A stretch of 64,000 nt of DNA from TMP-86 sp031394735. GTDB taxonomy: Bacteria > Pseudomonadota > Gammaproteobacteria > Steroidobacterales > Steroidobacteraceae. The stretch spans positions 1 through 64,000 of the forward strand of contig JANMXI010000294.1 in the NCBI GenBank assembly GCA_031394735.1. The letters run 5' to 3'. Shown here piece after piece: positions 7,585 through 16,757 of the stretch. A program made the position numbers and the translations under genes. Under the pieces are notes generated by a model. The model was not told the DNA's origin. It did no database searches and saw nothing but the letters and a program-made list of their open reading frames with translations. Positions within the stretch are counted from its first letter, which is position 1; every line of letters begins with the position of its first letter.

Positions 7585-7950
7585 ATGAGTTCATCGAAAA
7601 ATCAATCGTTCCTGGTGCGACTGGGCTTCGCCGCCGCGGGGATTCTGGCAGCTTTACGCAGCGAGCATAGCCTGCGTTGGCAAATCCTGGCGCTTTTCGG
7701 GGTCCTGATCGTGTTGTTGATTTTTCAACCCGGCGCACTGTGGTATGCGCTGGTCGCATTGACGAGCGCGGGCGTGATCGCGGCGGAATTGTTCAACACC
7801 GCCATCGAACATCTGGCGGATCACCTGCATCCGGAAGTGCATCCAAGCATCAAGATCGTCAAGGACTGCGCGGCGGGCGCCGTTCTGATTGCCTCGCTTG
7901 GCGCCCTCGGGGTGGCAGCATCACTGGCCGTGCATCTGTTGCAACGCTGA
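7585..7950 (+). CDS. dgkA: Diacylglycerol kinase (DgkA family)
   Basis: Small integral membrane kinase, 121 residues, three hydrophobic segments. It phosphorylates diacylglycerol (or undecaprenol) and recycles lipid made during envelope polymer synthesis. Signature residues are in GVIAAELFNTAIEHLADHL (E-x2-NTAIE-x3-D) and KIVKDCAAGAVL. I start at ATG 7585, preceded by GGAAG; an ATG at 7555 would add ten residues. The stop codon lies inside a hairpin shared with the convergent exchanger gene. Confidence 0.85.
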   Translation: MSSSKNQSFLVRLGFAAAGILAALRSEHSLRWQILALFGVLIVLLIFQPGALWYALVALTSAGVIAAELFNTAIEHLADHLHPEVHPSIKIVKDCAAGAVLIASLGALGVAASLAVHLLQR

Positions 7951-7976
7951 GGCACCGGTCACTACCGGGTCAGCGT
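7944..7976. terminator. Hairpin between convergent dgkA and exchanger genes
   Basis: Outer arms ACGCTGA (7944-7950) and TCAGCGT (7970-7976), inner arms CCGGT (7955-7959) and ACCGG (7964-7968) with a CACT loop. It covers the dgkA stop and the end of the exchanger gene. No T-tract on either strand, so it may act as a bidirectional 3' end or an RNA-stabilising hairpin. Confidence 0.45.
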
Positions 7977-8972
7977 GATGACGAGGTAGGCCCCATACAG
8001 ACCGCCGTTGACCAGCAGTACCCACACGCGCACTCCTGATTGGCGGACGTTGAGCCGGACCCAGACCGCGGCTACCAGCGTCACCAGTACGCCACTCAGG
8101 ACTTCAATGCGTGGTTGCCAGGGCGTGAGCAGAATGCCCAAGGCGGGCAGCAGCGTGCCTTGAAACACCATCGCCCCGGTGATGTTGCCGAATGCCAGCG
8201 TGTCCTTGCCGCGGCGAATCCACAGGATGCTATTGACCTTTTCGGGTAACTCCGTGGCGATGGGAATGATCAGCAGCGACAACAACAGTGCCGAAATGTG
8301 TAGTAGATGCGACACGCCTTCGACGCCGGTAATGAACCCCTTGGCGCCGACCACCAACAGGCCCAACCCTGCCGCAAGTTGCAGCACGATGGTGAGCCGG
8401 TTGGTCGGCATGCCAAGCCGGCTGAAGAACATCTTGTTTTCTGCCGAGGTGCCGTGCCCGTCCTGCACCAGCTGGCCCGAGGCCTGCATCGTGAGCGCAA
8501 TGTAGGCGATGTAAGTCAGCACCAGTGCAACGCTCAGCGCAATGCGCGCGCCGCGCATTGACTCCGGCACGAACATCGCGGCAGCAGCCAACGCGAAGGC
8601 CAAAATAAAGAAATTCAGATCACGGACCAGTCCGGCGCGCTCGGGGGTGACCACGCCGGTCGGGCCGCGCGAGGACAGCACCGCGATGGCCATCAGGCAA
8701 GTCGACAGCGTCGACAGCATCAACGGCGCGCCGAGGATCGAGCCGACGCCGATTTCCTCATTTACGCGCACATCCGCGCCGCCGGCGAAAATCGCCAGAA
8801 CCGGCACCAGGGTTTCCGGCAGCGCAGTACCGACGGCGGCGAACAAAGAACCGGTCACGCCTTCGGAAAATCGGAGCCGTTCCCCCAGATGCTCGAGTGC
8901 ATTGGTGAAAAGCTCGGCAGCGACCAGAATGACGCCAAGCATGGCCAGCAACTGCAACAAAAATCCGCTCAT
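7962..8972 (-). CDS. Sodium/calcium exchanger family (CaCA) membrane protein
   Basis: 336 residues, about ten membrane segments, arranged as two inverted halves. The first alpha repeat is GSLFAAVGTALPETLVPVLA ... GVGSILGAPLM; the second is IPIATELPEKVNSILW ... GNITGAMVFQGTLL. In each, an acidic residue within a TxxPE-like motif coordinates the ion. Ca2+ or another cation is exported against Na+/H+; the ion is not determinable here. ATG 8972 gives MSGFLLQLLAMLGVILVAAE directly at the first helix. A longer frame to 9044 has no support. Confidence 0.85.
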   Translation of the reverse strand: MSGFLLQLLAMLGVILVAAELFTNALEHLGERLRFSEGVTGSLFAAVGTALPETLVPVLAIFAGGADVRVNEEIGVGSILGAPLMLSTLSTCLMAIAVLSSRGPTGVVTPERAGLVRDLNFFILAFALAAAAMFVPESMRGARIALSVALVLTYIAYIALTMQASGQLVQDGHGTSAENKMFFSRLGMPTNRLTIVLQLAAGLGLLVVGAKGFITGVEGVSHLLHISALLLSLLIIPIATELPEKVNSILWIRRGKDTLAFGNITGAMVFQGTLLPALGILLTPWQPRIEVLSGVLVTLVAAVWVRLNVRQSGVRVWVLLVNGGLYGAYLVITLTR

Positions 8973-9148
8973 CGAACCGCCTCGCGTGGCCGCCGGACAA
9001 ACCCGTTGACAGGCAGATATCGCAAGTCTGAAGATCGAATCCACGGCTTTAAAGTAGCCGTTGAATCATACCCAATCGCGCCGCCGCCGGCACCGCTCAA
9101 GTGGCGTTCGCGATTGGCGCCCGAAAAACCAGCAACGGTAGTTCGATC

Positions 9149-10156
9149 ATGACCGAGTCACATGCCGAGGCCCGCGCGGGTCGCGCATTGCTCCACGCCA
9201 CCCGCCCGTTCGCCGCTGAATCGGCGCCGTTGAGCTGGTGCTACACGCTGTCCACGCTCACTCTGCTGATCGCGGCCCTGAGCGCGGCGGCCTTTGTGAC
9301 CTGGTGGCCGCTGCGGGTGCTGTTGAGCCTGCTGGGTGCAGGGTTCATGGTGCGCGCATTCATCATCTACCATGACTACATGCACGGATCTATCTTGCGT
9401 GACTCACGCACCGCATCGGTGTTGTTTCATCTCTATGCAGCCTTTGCGCTGACGCCGACGCGATCCTGGCGCTACAGCCACAATTTTCACCACGCTCATG
9501 CCGGTCAGATCTCCGGTGACGCCGTCGGCGCATTCCCCATCATGACCACGCAGATGTGGCGCGACGCGACTCCGCTGCAACGCGCGGCGTATCGCGCCAG
9601 CCGTCACCCGCTGCTCATCCTGTTCGGTTACGTGACGGTGTTTGTGGGCAGCGTCTGCCTGCTGCCGTTGTTGCAGAACCCGAAGCGGCATTGGGACTCT
9701 GCCCTGGCGCTGCTCGCGCACGGAGGCCTGATTGCCGCCTTATGGATTGGGGGCGGATTCGACAACGCGTTTTACGCCATGCTGTTGCCGATGGGCGTCG
9801 CGTCCATCGTGGGCAGCTATTTGTTTTTCGCACAACACAGCTTCAAGGGCATGTACGTGGCGACGGTTGAGAACTGGTCCTTTTATCGCGCCGCGTTGCA
9901 ATCCTCCAGCTACCTGAAGATGAATCGCCTCCTGCAATGGTTCACGGGCAACATCGGCTTTCATCACGTTCACCATCTGAACGTCGGCATTCCTTTTTAT
10001 CGCCTGCCCGAAGCCATGCGCGCAATTCCCGCGCTGCAGAATCCGGTGACCTTGTCGCTGGGCTTACGCGATATCGTGGAGTGCTTCAGCGCCAGTCTGT
10101 GGGATGAGAACCGCAACCGGATGGTTACCTACGGTCAGGCGGCGCACCGGCGCTGA
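9149..10156 (+). CDS. Membrane fatty acid desaturase
   Basis: 335 residues with four main hydrophobic stretches and the three histidine boxes of the di-iron desaturase/hydroxylase family: HDYMH (near residue 75), HNFHH (near 112) and HHVHH (near 273). The enzyme inserts a double bond into acyl chains at the inner membrane, using reductant and O2. The regioselectivity cannot be read from sequence. Family members with this layout include plant-like acyl-lipid desaturases. ATG 9149 is preceded by weak purines; an ATG at 9101 is less likely. It stands alone, convergent with fusA. Confidence 0.85.
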   Translation: MTESHAEARAGRALLHATRPFAAESAPLSWCYTLSTLTLLIAALSAAAFVTWWPLRVLLSLLGAGFMVRAFIIYHDYMHGSILRDSRTASVLFHLYAAFALTPTRSWRYSHNFHHAHAGQISGDAVGAFPIMTTQMWRDATPLQRAAYRASRHPLLILFGYVTVFVGSVCLLPLLQNPKRHWDSALALLAHGGLIAALWIGGGFDNAFYAMLLPMGVASIVGSYLFFAQHSFKGMYVATVENWSFYRAALQSSSYLKMNRLLQWFTGNIGFHHVHHLNVGIPFYRLPEAMRAIPALQNPVTLSLGLRDIVECFSASLWDENRNRMVTYGQAAHRR

Positions 10157-10175
10157 TTGACAGGCCGATGCGCCG
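10140..10175. terminator. Hairpin between convergent desaturase and EF-G genes
   Basis: Arms CGGCGCA (10140-10146) and TGCGCCG (10169-10175) with an additional CGG/CCG pair inside. It sits across the desaturase stop and just beyond the EF-G stop. No T-run follows on either strand. Confidence 0.4.
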
Positions 10176-10187
10176 TCGTTGGAAGGA

Positions 10188-12341
10188 TCAGGTCGTCGGC
10201 GCGTTCGCCTTGCCCTTCTCCGCAATCACTTCGTCGGCGACGTTGCGCGGCACCGGCTCGTAGTGGGAGAACTCCATGGTGTAGGAGGCACGACCGCTGG
10301 TCATGCCACGCAACTGACCGATATAGCCGAACATTTCCGACAGCGGCACATTGGCCACCACCGCAATGTTTGTGCCTCGCTCGAGCTGGTCCTGAATCGC
10401 GCCGCGGCGACGATTGATATCGCCGATGACATCACCCAGGTAGTCACCGGGCGTCACTGTTTCCACCTTCATTACCGGCTCGAGCAGGATGGGCCCGGCC
10501 TTGCGGACCGCTTCGCGGAAGCAGGCCTTGGCGGCAATTTCGAAGGTCAGCGCGTTGGAGTCGACGTCGTGATACGAGCCGTCCGTCAACGTGGCGCGGA
10601 AGTCCACCGTCGGATAGCCGGCGAGCACGCCGTCTTCCTTCTGCATCTTCAGGCCCTTTTCAACCGCCGGCACGAACTCGCGCGGTACTGAGCCGCCGAC
10701 GGTTTCATCGACGAACTCAAAGCCCGCGCTGCGTTCCAGAGGCTCGAAGGTGATCCACACTTCGGCGAACTGGCCCGAACCGCCGGTCTGCTTCTTGTGG
10801 ATGTATTGGTAGTCCAGCTTCTTGGTGAACGTCTCGCGGTAGGCCACCTGCGGCTCACCCATATTGCCTTCGACGCCGAACTCCGTGCGCATGCGATCCA
10901 GCGTCACTTCCAGATGCAGCTCGCCCATGCCGCGCAGGATGGTCTGGCTGGTTTCGCGGTCGGTTTCCAGATGCAGCGAAGGATCGGCTCGCACCATCTT
11001 GCCCAGCGCGTTGTTGAACTTCTCCTGCTCGCCCTTGTTCTTCGCGGTCACCGAGACGCTGATCACCGGGTCCGGGAAGCGCATGCGCTCCAGAACGACG
11101 GGATTGGCGGCATCGCACAAGGTGTCACCGGTTTCGGTGTCGGCGAGTGAGACCAGTGCGATGATGTCACCGGCGCGCGCCTCTTCCACTGGAATTGCTT
11201 CCTTGGCGAACATTTCCACCATGCGGCCGATCTTTTCGCGCTTGCCGCGCGTGGAGTTCTGTATCGAAGCGCCTTTGGCAAGCACGCCGGAATACACGCG
11301 GATGAACGTCAGCGCACCATAGGCATCGTTGATGACCTTGAACGCCAGCGCCGAGAACGGCTCATCATCCGAACAATTACGCTCACCGATAGGCTCGCCG
11401 TCGGCATCCACCGTCTTGATGGATTCAACGTCGGTGGGCGCGGGGAGATAGTCGACCACGGCGTCGAGCACCTGCTGCACACCCTTGTTCTTGTACGACG
11501 AGCCGCACAGTACCGGCGTGAAGGACGAATTCAGCGTTCCCTTGCGCAAGCATGCGCGCAGGGTATCGCCGGAGGGCACGGTGCCGTCCGTGAGGAAGGC
11601 CTCCATGGCGGCGTCGTCCTGCTCGAGGCAGGTGTCGACCAATTCGGTGCGATATTGCTGGATGGTGTCCAGAATCTTGCGATCCGAGGGCATCGTGATG
11701 TGCAGTTTGTCGGCAAGGTCCGGCGTCACCTCCAGTGTCTGCCACTGCGCGTCCTTGTCGTCCGAATCCCAGACCAACGCCTTCATCTCCACCAGATCGA
11801 CCATGCCCTTGAAGTTATCCTCGGTGCCGATGGGAAGCTGCACGGGCAGCGGCCGCGCGCCCAGACGCTTTTTGATCATGTCGACGCAACGAAAGAAGTT
11901 CGCGCCGCTGCGATCCATCTTGTTCACGTAGCACATGCGCGGAACGCCGTAGTTATCGGCGAGTCGCCAGTTCGTTTCGGACTGGGGTTCGACGCCCGCA
12001 ACGCCGTCGAACACGACGACAGCGCCATCGAGCACGCGCAGGCTGCGGTTTACTTCAATGGTGAAGTCGACGTGGCCCGGGGTGTCGATGACGTTGATCT
12101 TCTTGCCGCGCCAGAAAGTGGACACCGCCGCGCTCTGAATCGTGATGCCGCGCTTCTGTTCCTGCTCCAGATAGTCGGTCGTCGTCGAGGTCTTCAGATC
12201 CTTGGTATCGTGAATGTCGATGATCGTGTGCTTGCGCCCCGTGTAATACAGGATGCGCTCAGTCGTGGTCGTTTTGCCGGCGTCGACATGGGCGATGATG
12301 CCGATATTGCGAATATCGGAAAGGGGCGTTGTGCGGGGCAT
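10188..12341 (-). CDS. fusA: Elongation factor G (stand-alone copy)
   Basis: 717-residue translational GTPase for ribosome translocation. The G domain shows G1 (IAHVDAGKTTT), switch I (RGITIQSAAV), G3 (DTPGHVD) and G4 (NKMDRSG). Domains II-V follow, ending in GRASYTMEFSHYEPVPRNVA. It is not in an rpsL-rpsG-fusA-tuf operon; its neighbours are a desaturase and an acetyltransferase. Switch I wording (TTTDYLEQEQKRGITIQSAA) and domain IV resemble the mitochondrial EFG1/spdEFG-type subgroup more than E. coli FusA, so it may be a second EF-G acting in translocation or recycling. Subgroup assignment is inference; the EF-G call is certain. Confidence 0.93.
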   Translation of the reverse strand: MPRTTPLSDIRNIGIIAHVDAGKTTTTERILYYTGRKHTIIDIHDTKDLKTSTTTDYLEQEQKRGITIQSAAVSTFWRGKKINVIDTPGHVDFTIEVNRSLRVLDGAVVVFDGVAGVEPQSETNWRLADNYGVPRMCYVNKMDRSGANFFRCVDMIKKRLGARPLPVQLPIGTEDNFKGMVDLVEMKALVWDSDDKDAQWQTLEVTPDLADKLHITMPSDRKILDTIQQYRTELVDTCLEQDDAAMEAFLTDGTVPSGDTLRACLRKGTLNSSFTPVLCGSSYKNKGVQQVLDAVVDYLPAPTDVESIKTVDADGEPIGERNCSDDEPFSALAFKVINDAYGALTFIRVYSGVLAKGASIQNSTRGKREKIGRMVEMFAKEAIPVEEARAGDIIALVSLADTETGDTLCDAANPVVLERMRFPDPVISVSVTAKNKGEQEKFNNALGKMVRADPSLHLETDRETSQTILRGMGELHLEVTLDRMRTEFGVEGNMGEPQVAYRETFTKKLDYQYIHKKQTGGSGQFAEVWITFEPLERSAGFEFVDETVGGSVPREFVPAVEKGLKMQKEDGVLAGYPTVDFRATLTDGSYHDVDSNALTFEIAAKACFREAVRKAGPILLEPVMKVETVTPGDYLGDVIGDINRRRGAIQDQLERGTNIAVVANVPLSEMFGYIGQLRGMTSGRASYTMEFSHYEPVPRNVADEVIAEKGKANAPTT

Positions 12342-12602
12342 AATCTAATTCCGTTGCGATAAGTTTGGGCCAGGGTCGGCCATTCAGTGGCGGCTCGGTC
12401 CCTACGCGATATTTGGGCATCGCGTGTTCCTCTTGCTCTATGGCAAGCGCCGCTAGGCGCAGAGTTTGACAGGCCTTGCGCCGGGTGTCGAAAAAAAAGC
12501 GCGGTTTTCCTCTCGTCGGCGCGCCCCTGCAGCTTTAGCAAGCGCGCCTTGGGGGAAATTGTTAAACTCGGACCATCCCTTGAGATCACGCCCCCGGCCA
12601 AC
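12342..12602. other. Intergenic region between EF-G and acetyltransferase genes
   Basis: 261 bp without a credible gene. It must hold the fusA promoter and leader (minus strand). A small GCGCC/GGCGC hairpin lies near 12449-12462, plus an A-run near 12490. Nothing else is recognisable. Confidence 0.4.
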
Positions 12603-13079
12603 TCACGGTTTGTCGGGCAGCCTCATCCTCATCTCGATCAGGCTGCTCGAGAATCCTGCTTTTTCGTAGGCGCGCACTGCAGGCTGGTTGTCGGTGTAGA
12701 CGTCGAGTACCAATTCCAGCACGCCTTGTCCACGGCACCATTGCATCAAATGTCCGAGTATCTGCTGGTTGACGCCCCGGCCGCGGAAAATGGGGTCAAC
12801 AAACATCAACCCGAGATAGGCCTCCTCGCGGTGCCGCAGTCGAGGCTTGGTCTTCTCCAGTCTCGCCAGTCCGCAGCCGATGGGATTGGATTCACAGACC
12901 GCGAGAACCACCTCGACGGTCTCGTCAGACAGCATGGTCGTCAGGTCGTAGTAGTGGACCCCATCAGCACGCAATCTCGCGTCCATGGGTCGCTCAGCCT
13001 CGACAATCCCTTGCTCAAATGCTTGCAGGCAAGCGAGGTCCGCCGGCAGCGCTTTGCGAATGCTGATTGGCGCTGTCAT
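12603..13079 (-). CDS. GNAT-family N-acetyltransferase
   Basis: 158 residues with the acetyl-CoA-binding core: strand 4 EEAYLGLMFVDPIFRGRGVNQQ (family V-x-P-x-x-R-G-x-G) followed by LGHLMQWCRGQG, and the closing motif NQPAVRAYEKAGFS. It transfers an acetyl group to an amine; the acceptor (small molecule or protein N-terminus) cannot be predicted. Single gene between tRNA-Ser and the EF-G gene. Confidence 0.85.
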   Translation of the reverse strand: MTAPISIRKALPADLACLQAFEQGIVEAERPMDARLRADGVHYYDLTTMLSDETVEVVLAVCESNPIGCGLARLEKTKPRLRHREEAYLGLMFVDPIFRGRGVNQQILGHLMQWCRGQGVLELVLDVYTDNQPAVRAYEKAGFSSSLIEMRMRLPDKP

Positions 13080-13167
13080 AAAACGGAGGCCCCCAATGCT
13101 TGACGCTTTTGCGCAGGATTACTGATAGAAATCACTTGCAGTTACAATCTTAACTATCTGTTTTTAT

Positions 13168-13257
13168 TGGCGGAAGCGGTGAGATTCGAACTCACGAACG
13201 GATTGCTCCGTTGCTAGTTTTCAAGACTAGTGCCTTCAACCGCTCGGCCACGCTTCC
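13168..13257 (-). tRNA. tRNA-Ser (anticodon TGA)
   Basis: 90-nt type II tRNA on the reverse strand: acceptor GGAAGCG/CGCTTCC, anticodon stem ACTAG/CTAGT around CTTGAAA (anticodon TGA), a long variable arm (CAACGGAGCAATCCGTTCG region), T arm GTGAG/CTCAC, and encoded CCA. It lies ~0.8 kb from the end of serS, its own synthetase gene, but transcribed separately. Confidence 0.95.
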
Positions 13258-13336
13258 ACTTTTTCTGAGCGCGCAATTATTGCATGAGCGAGATGATAAA
13301 ATGCAGGTCCGTACCGTTCTGCCGTGGAGTGATGTG

Positions 13337-14029
13337 ATGGAAAACATGCCCGACAAGAATCTGAACTTCCCAGGAGTCGGCGTCGACTCCCGAGCTGCCT
13401 TCATCACCCGAACCTATACCCATGTGGTGGGCGCCATCCTGGGCTTCGTCCTGGTCGAACTCGCCTTGTTCGAGTCCGGCCTTGCAGGCGCGGTCGCGCG
13501 CTGGATGTTCGGTTTCAATTGGATCCTGATCCTGGGCGCCTTCATGCTGACCGGATGGCTTGCGACCCGCACCGCCCGCACCAGCACGTCACTGGGGATG
13601 CAGTATTTCGCGCTGGCCGCGTATGTGGTTGCCGAGGCATTCATCTTCGTGCCGCTGCTGTACCTCGCGGACATGAAGGCACCGGGCACCATCGACAGCG
13701 CCGTGTTGGTCACGGTACTGGGCGCAGGCGGACTCATGTTCGTCGCGCATCGCACCCGCAAGGATTTCTCGTTCCTGCGCGCAGTCTTGATGTGGGGCGG
13801 CATTTTGGCGTTGGTCGCCATCATTGGCGGCGCCGTCTTTGGGTTTGCAATGGGCACCTGGTTCTCGGTGATCATGATCGGCTTCGCCGGTGCCGCGGTA
13901 CTGTACGACACCTCCAACATCATTCATCACTATCCGGAAGACCGCTATGTCGCGGCAGCAATGGAACTGTTCGCCTCCATCGCGCTGATGTTCTGGTACG
14001 TGCTGCGTCTGTTGTCCAGCCGCAATTGA
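13337..14029 (+). CDS. Bax inhibitor-1/YccA family membrane protein
   Basis: 230 residues, seven hydrophobic helices. Members regulate membrane proteases (E. coli YccA slows FtsH) or leak Ca2+. Family features include the N-terminal AAFITRTYTHVVGAIL, the middle STSLGMQYFALAAYVVAEAF, and the C-terminal VLYDTSNIIHHYPEDRYVAA with its conserved aspartates, then ALMFWYVLRLL. I chose ATG 13337 because GGAG lies 7 bases before it; a frame reaching back to 13211 would overlap tRNA-Ser. Convergent with serS. Confidence 0.88.
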   Translation: MENMPDKNLNFPGVGVDSRAAFITRTYTHVVGAILGFVLVELALFESGLAGAVARWMFGFNWILILGAFMLTGWLATRTARTSTSLGMQYFALAAYVVAEAFIFVPLLYLADMKAPGTIDSAVLVTVLGAGGLMFVAHRTRKDFSFLRAVLMWGGILALVAIIGGAVFGFAMGTWFSVIMIGFAGAAVLYDTSNIIHHYPEDRYVAAAMELFASIALMFWYVLRLLSSRN

Positions 14030-14048
14030 ACGCGGCTGCAAGCGCGGC

Positions 14049-14081
14049 GGCAGGCCGGAGGCGCGTAAGCCTCAGCCTGCC
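14049..14081. terminator. Two-step hairpin between convergent BI-1 and serS genes
   Basis: GGCAGGC (14049-14055) pairs with GCCTGCC (14075-14081), and GAGGC (14058-14062) pairs with GCCTC (14069-14073), with loop GCGTAA. It overlaps the serS stop codon (14074-14072). There is no T-tract on either side. Confidence 0.5.
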
Positions 14082-15349
14082 CCCAGCTTTGCAATGCCGC
14101 CCATGTAGGGCAGCAACACCGCCGGGACTGCGACGCTGCCGTCGGCTTGTTGATAGTTTTCCAGGATCGCCACCAACGCGCGCCCGATCGCCACTCCTGA
14201 CCCATTCAACGTGTGCACCAACTCCGGCTTGCCCGTCGCCGGATTGCGCCAGCGCGCCTGCATGCGCCGCGCTTGAAAGGACTCGCAATTGCTGCACGAG
14301 GAAATTTCGCGGTACTTCTGCTGACTCGGCAGCCACACTTCCAGGTCATAGGTCTTCGTACTACCAAAGCCCACATCCCCCGCGCACAGCGCCAGGACGC
14401 GGTACGGCAGCTCCAGCGCCTTGAGAATGGCCTCGGCATGTGCAGTGAGTTCCTCCAGCGCCGCATAAGACTTGTCGGGCCGCACAATGTGCACCAGCTC
14501 CACCTTGTCGAACTGATGTTGGCGAATCATGCCGCGAGTGTCCTTGCCCGCCGCGCCCGCTTCGGAGCGAAAACACGGTGTGTGCGCGGTGTATTTCAAC
14601 GGCAGGACGTCGGGCGCCAGAATCTGATCGCGCACGAGATTGGTGACCGGCACTTCGGCAGTCGGGATCAGAAACAACGGGTGCTCGCCCTCGATGCCGA
14701 ACAGATCCTGCTTGAATTTAGGCAGTTGCCCCGTGCCTGTAAGCGTTTGTTCGGTGACGAGATACGGCACGTACATTTCCTTGTAGCCGTGATCGCGCGT
14801 GTGGGTGTCCAGCATGAACTGGATCAGCGCTCGATGCAGTCGCGCCAGTGCGCCGCCCATCACCACGAAACGCGCGCCGGACAGACGGCCGGCGCTCTCA
14901 AAATCCATGCCCAGCGGTTCGCCCACGGCCACATGGTCCTTGGGCGAGAAGTCGAACGCGCGTGGTGTGCCCCAGCGACGCACTTCGACATTCGCATTCT
15001 CATCGCGGCCATCAGGCACCGACGGATGCAATAGATTCGGCAACCCCAGCTGCAGTTGCGACAATTCGCCTTGCAGCGCTTCCAGAGCGGCTTCCGCGCG
15101 CGCAAGTTCCGCACCCCAGCTGTCGGCCTGGGCCAGCAGCGGCGCGACATCTTCGCCTTTGGCTTTTGCCATGCCCACCGCTTTGGCCCCGGCATTACGT
15201 TGTGCCCGCAGGCGGTCAGAATCGATTTGCAGCTGCTTGCGCCGCTCTTCGATTTGCTCCACGTACGCCACATCCAGCACGAAGCCACGCCGTGCCAGAT
15301 TGGCCACCGTGGCCTGCAAATCACCGCGTAAACATTTTGGATCGAGCAC
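14072..15349 (-). CDS. serS: Seryl-tRNA synthetase
   Basis: Class II synthetase, 425 residues (typical). The N-terminal coiled-coil arm that binds the tRNA-Ser long variable arm spans roughly 30-110. The catalytic core follows with motif 2 (CFRSEAGAAGKDTRGMIRQH) and motif 3 (LNGSGVAIGRALVAILEN). Start: GTG at 15349, preceded by AGAGGG, giving the standard MLDPKCLRGD; no ATG fits. It is the last gene of the ftsK-lolA-vanZ-rarA-serS run, 88 bp after rarA. The same order (ftsK-lolA-rarA-serS) is known from enterobacteria. Confidence 0.95.
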   Translation of the reverse strand: MLDPKCLRGDLQATVANLARRGFVLDVAYVEQIEERRKQLQIDSDRLRAQRNAGAKAVGMAKAKGEDVAPLLAQADSWGAELARAEAALEALQGELSQLQLGLPNLLHPSVPDGRDENANVEVRRWGTPRAFDFSPKDHVAVGEPLGMDFESAGRLSGARFVVMGGALARLHRALIQFMLDTHTRDHGYKEMYVPYLVTEQTLTGTGQLPKFKQDLFGIEGEHPLFLIPTAEVPVTNLVRDQILAPDVLPLKYTAHTPCFRSEAGAAGKDTRGMIRQHQFDKVELVHIVRPDKSYAALEELTAHAEAILKALELPYRVLALCAGDVGFGSTKTYDLEVWLPSQQKYREISSCSNCESFQARRMQARWRNPATGKPELVHTLNGSGVAIGRALVAILENYQQADGSVAVPAVLLPYMGGIAKLGAG

Positions 15350-15437
15350 GTCCACCCTCTGACTGATACCTTTTAACCCCGCGCATGCTCCCAAACGTGC
15401 GGCAGCAATGCAAACCTGCGCTGCATCTTGGCGCCCG

Positions 15438-16754
15438 TCAACTGCGCTTGCGTGACTGAACTTCGCGGTCACGTGCTCGCCGCGCTTCCAATGCCTCGCC
15501 TATCTTAATCTCGAGCCCGCGCGGCGCCGGCACGTAATAGCGCTTGTCGGGTATGGCGTCAGGAAGGTAACGCTCGCCTGCGGCGTGGGCGCCCGGTTCG
15601 TCGTGCGCGTAGCGGTAGTCCTTGCCGTAACCGATGTCCTTCATGAGGCGGGTGGGCGCGTTGCGCAAATGCAGCGGCACTTCCAGCGACCCCAGCGATT
15701 GTGCGTCCTCGAGCGCCGCCTTGTACGCCGTGTACACCGCGTTGCTCTTGGCGGCGCAGGCGAGGAATACCACGGCTTGGGCGATCGCCAGTTCTCCTTC
15801 CGGGCTGCCGAGTCGCTCGTAGACAGCGCAGGCCTCGAGTGCGAGGGTCAGCGCGCGCGGATCCGCGTTGCCGATATCCTCACTGGCCATGCGCAGCACG
15901 CGGCGCGCCACGTACAGTGGATCGCAGCCACCGGCGAGCATCCGGCATAGCCAGTACAGCGCCGCATCCGGATCGTTGCCGCGCACCGATTTGTGAAGTG
16001 CGGAAATCTGATCGTAAAAGTGTTCGCCACCCTTGTCGAAGCGTACGTAGGTGGTGCTGATGACCGAACGCACCGTGGCAAGGTCCAGCCGTCGCTGTTC
16101 AGCGCCAAAGTCGGCGGCAGTTTCCAGCAGGTTCAGCAGCCGTCGTGCATCGCCGTCGGCGGCGGCGATCAGGAGTTCGCGCGCATCGTCATCCATCGTC
16201 AAGCCGGCCGCGCCGAGCCCGCGCGCCGAGTCTCGCAGCGCCCGATCGATCAGCGCGGACAGATCCTGTGCATTCAAGGATTTGAGCACGTAGACACGTG
16301 CCCGCGACAGCAACGCGTTGTTCACTTCGAAGGAAGGATTTTCAGTGGTCGCGCCGATGAACACCAACGTGCCGTCTTCGACGAAGGGCAGAAACGTATC
16401 CTGCTGCGCCTTGTTGAAGCGATGCACTTCGTCCAGAAACAGCACCGTGCCGTGGGTGGCGTGCACGGCGCGCGCCTGTTCGACGACGGCGCGAATATCC
16501 TTGATGCCGGCCATGACCGCCGACAACGTGACGAACTGCGCCTGAATCCCATGCGCAAACAGTCGCGCCAGCGTGGTCTTACCGGTTCCTGGCGGTCCCC
16601 ACAGAATCATCGAATGCGGGCGGCCGGCGGCGATGGCTCGGCGCAAGGGTCCGCCCTCGCCTACCAGATGGGACTGGCCGACAAACTCTTCGATGGACTG
16701 CGGCCGCATGCGATCGGCCAGCGGACGATAGGCACCCTGCGCAGTGACACTCAT
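15438..16754 (-). CDS. rarA: Replication-associated recombination protein A (RarA/MgsA)
   Basis: AAA+ ATPase, 438 residues, acting at stalled forks. It shows RMRPQSIEEFVGQSHL, Walker A (LWGPPGTGKTTLARL), Walker B (VLFLDEVHRFNK), sensor 1 (FIGATTENPSFEVN) and a C-terminal tetramerisation domain (RKSVRG-like HKSVRGNDPDAALYWLCRML). It starts 3 bp after the VanZ-like gene and lies in the conserved lolA-rarA-serS order. Confidence 0.94.
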   Translation of the reverse strand: MSVTAQGAYRPLADRMRPQSIEEFVGQSHLVGEGGPLRRAIAAGRPHSMILWGPPGTGKTTLARLFAHGIQAQFVTLSAVMAGIKDIRAVVEQARAVHATHGTVLFLDEVHRFNKAQQDTFLPFVEDGTLVFIGATTENPSFEVNNALLSRARVYVLKSLNAQDLSALIDRALRDSARGLGAAGLTMDDDARELLIAAADGDARRLLNLLETAADFGAEQRRLDLATVRSVISTTYVRFDKGGEHFYDQISALHKSVRGNDPDAALYWLCRMLAGGCDPLYVARRVLRMASEDIGNADPRALTLALEACAVYERLGSPEGELAIAQAVVFLACAAKSNAVYTAYKAALEDAQSLGSLEVPLHLRNAPTRLMKDIGYGKDYRYAHDEPGAHAAGERYLPDAIPDKRYYVPAPRGLEIKIGEALEARRARDREVQSRKRS

Positions 16755-16757
16755 CGA

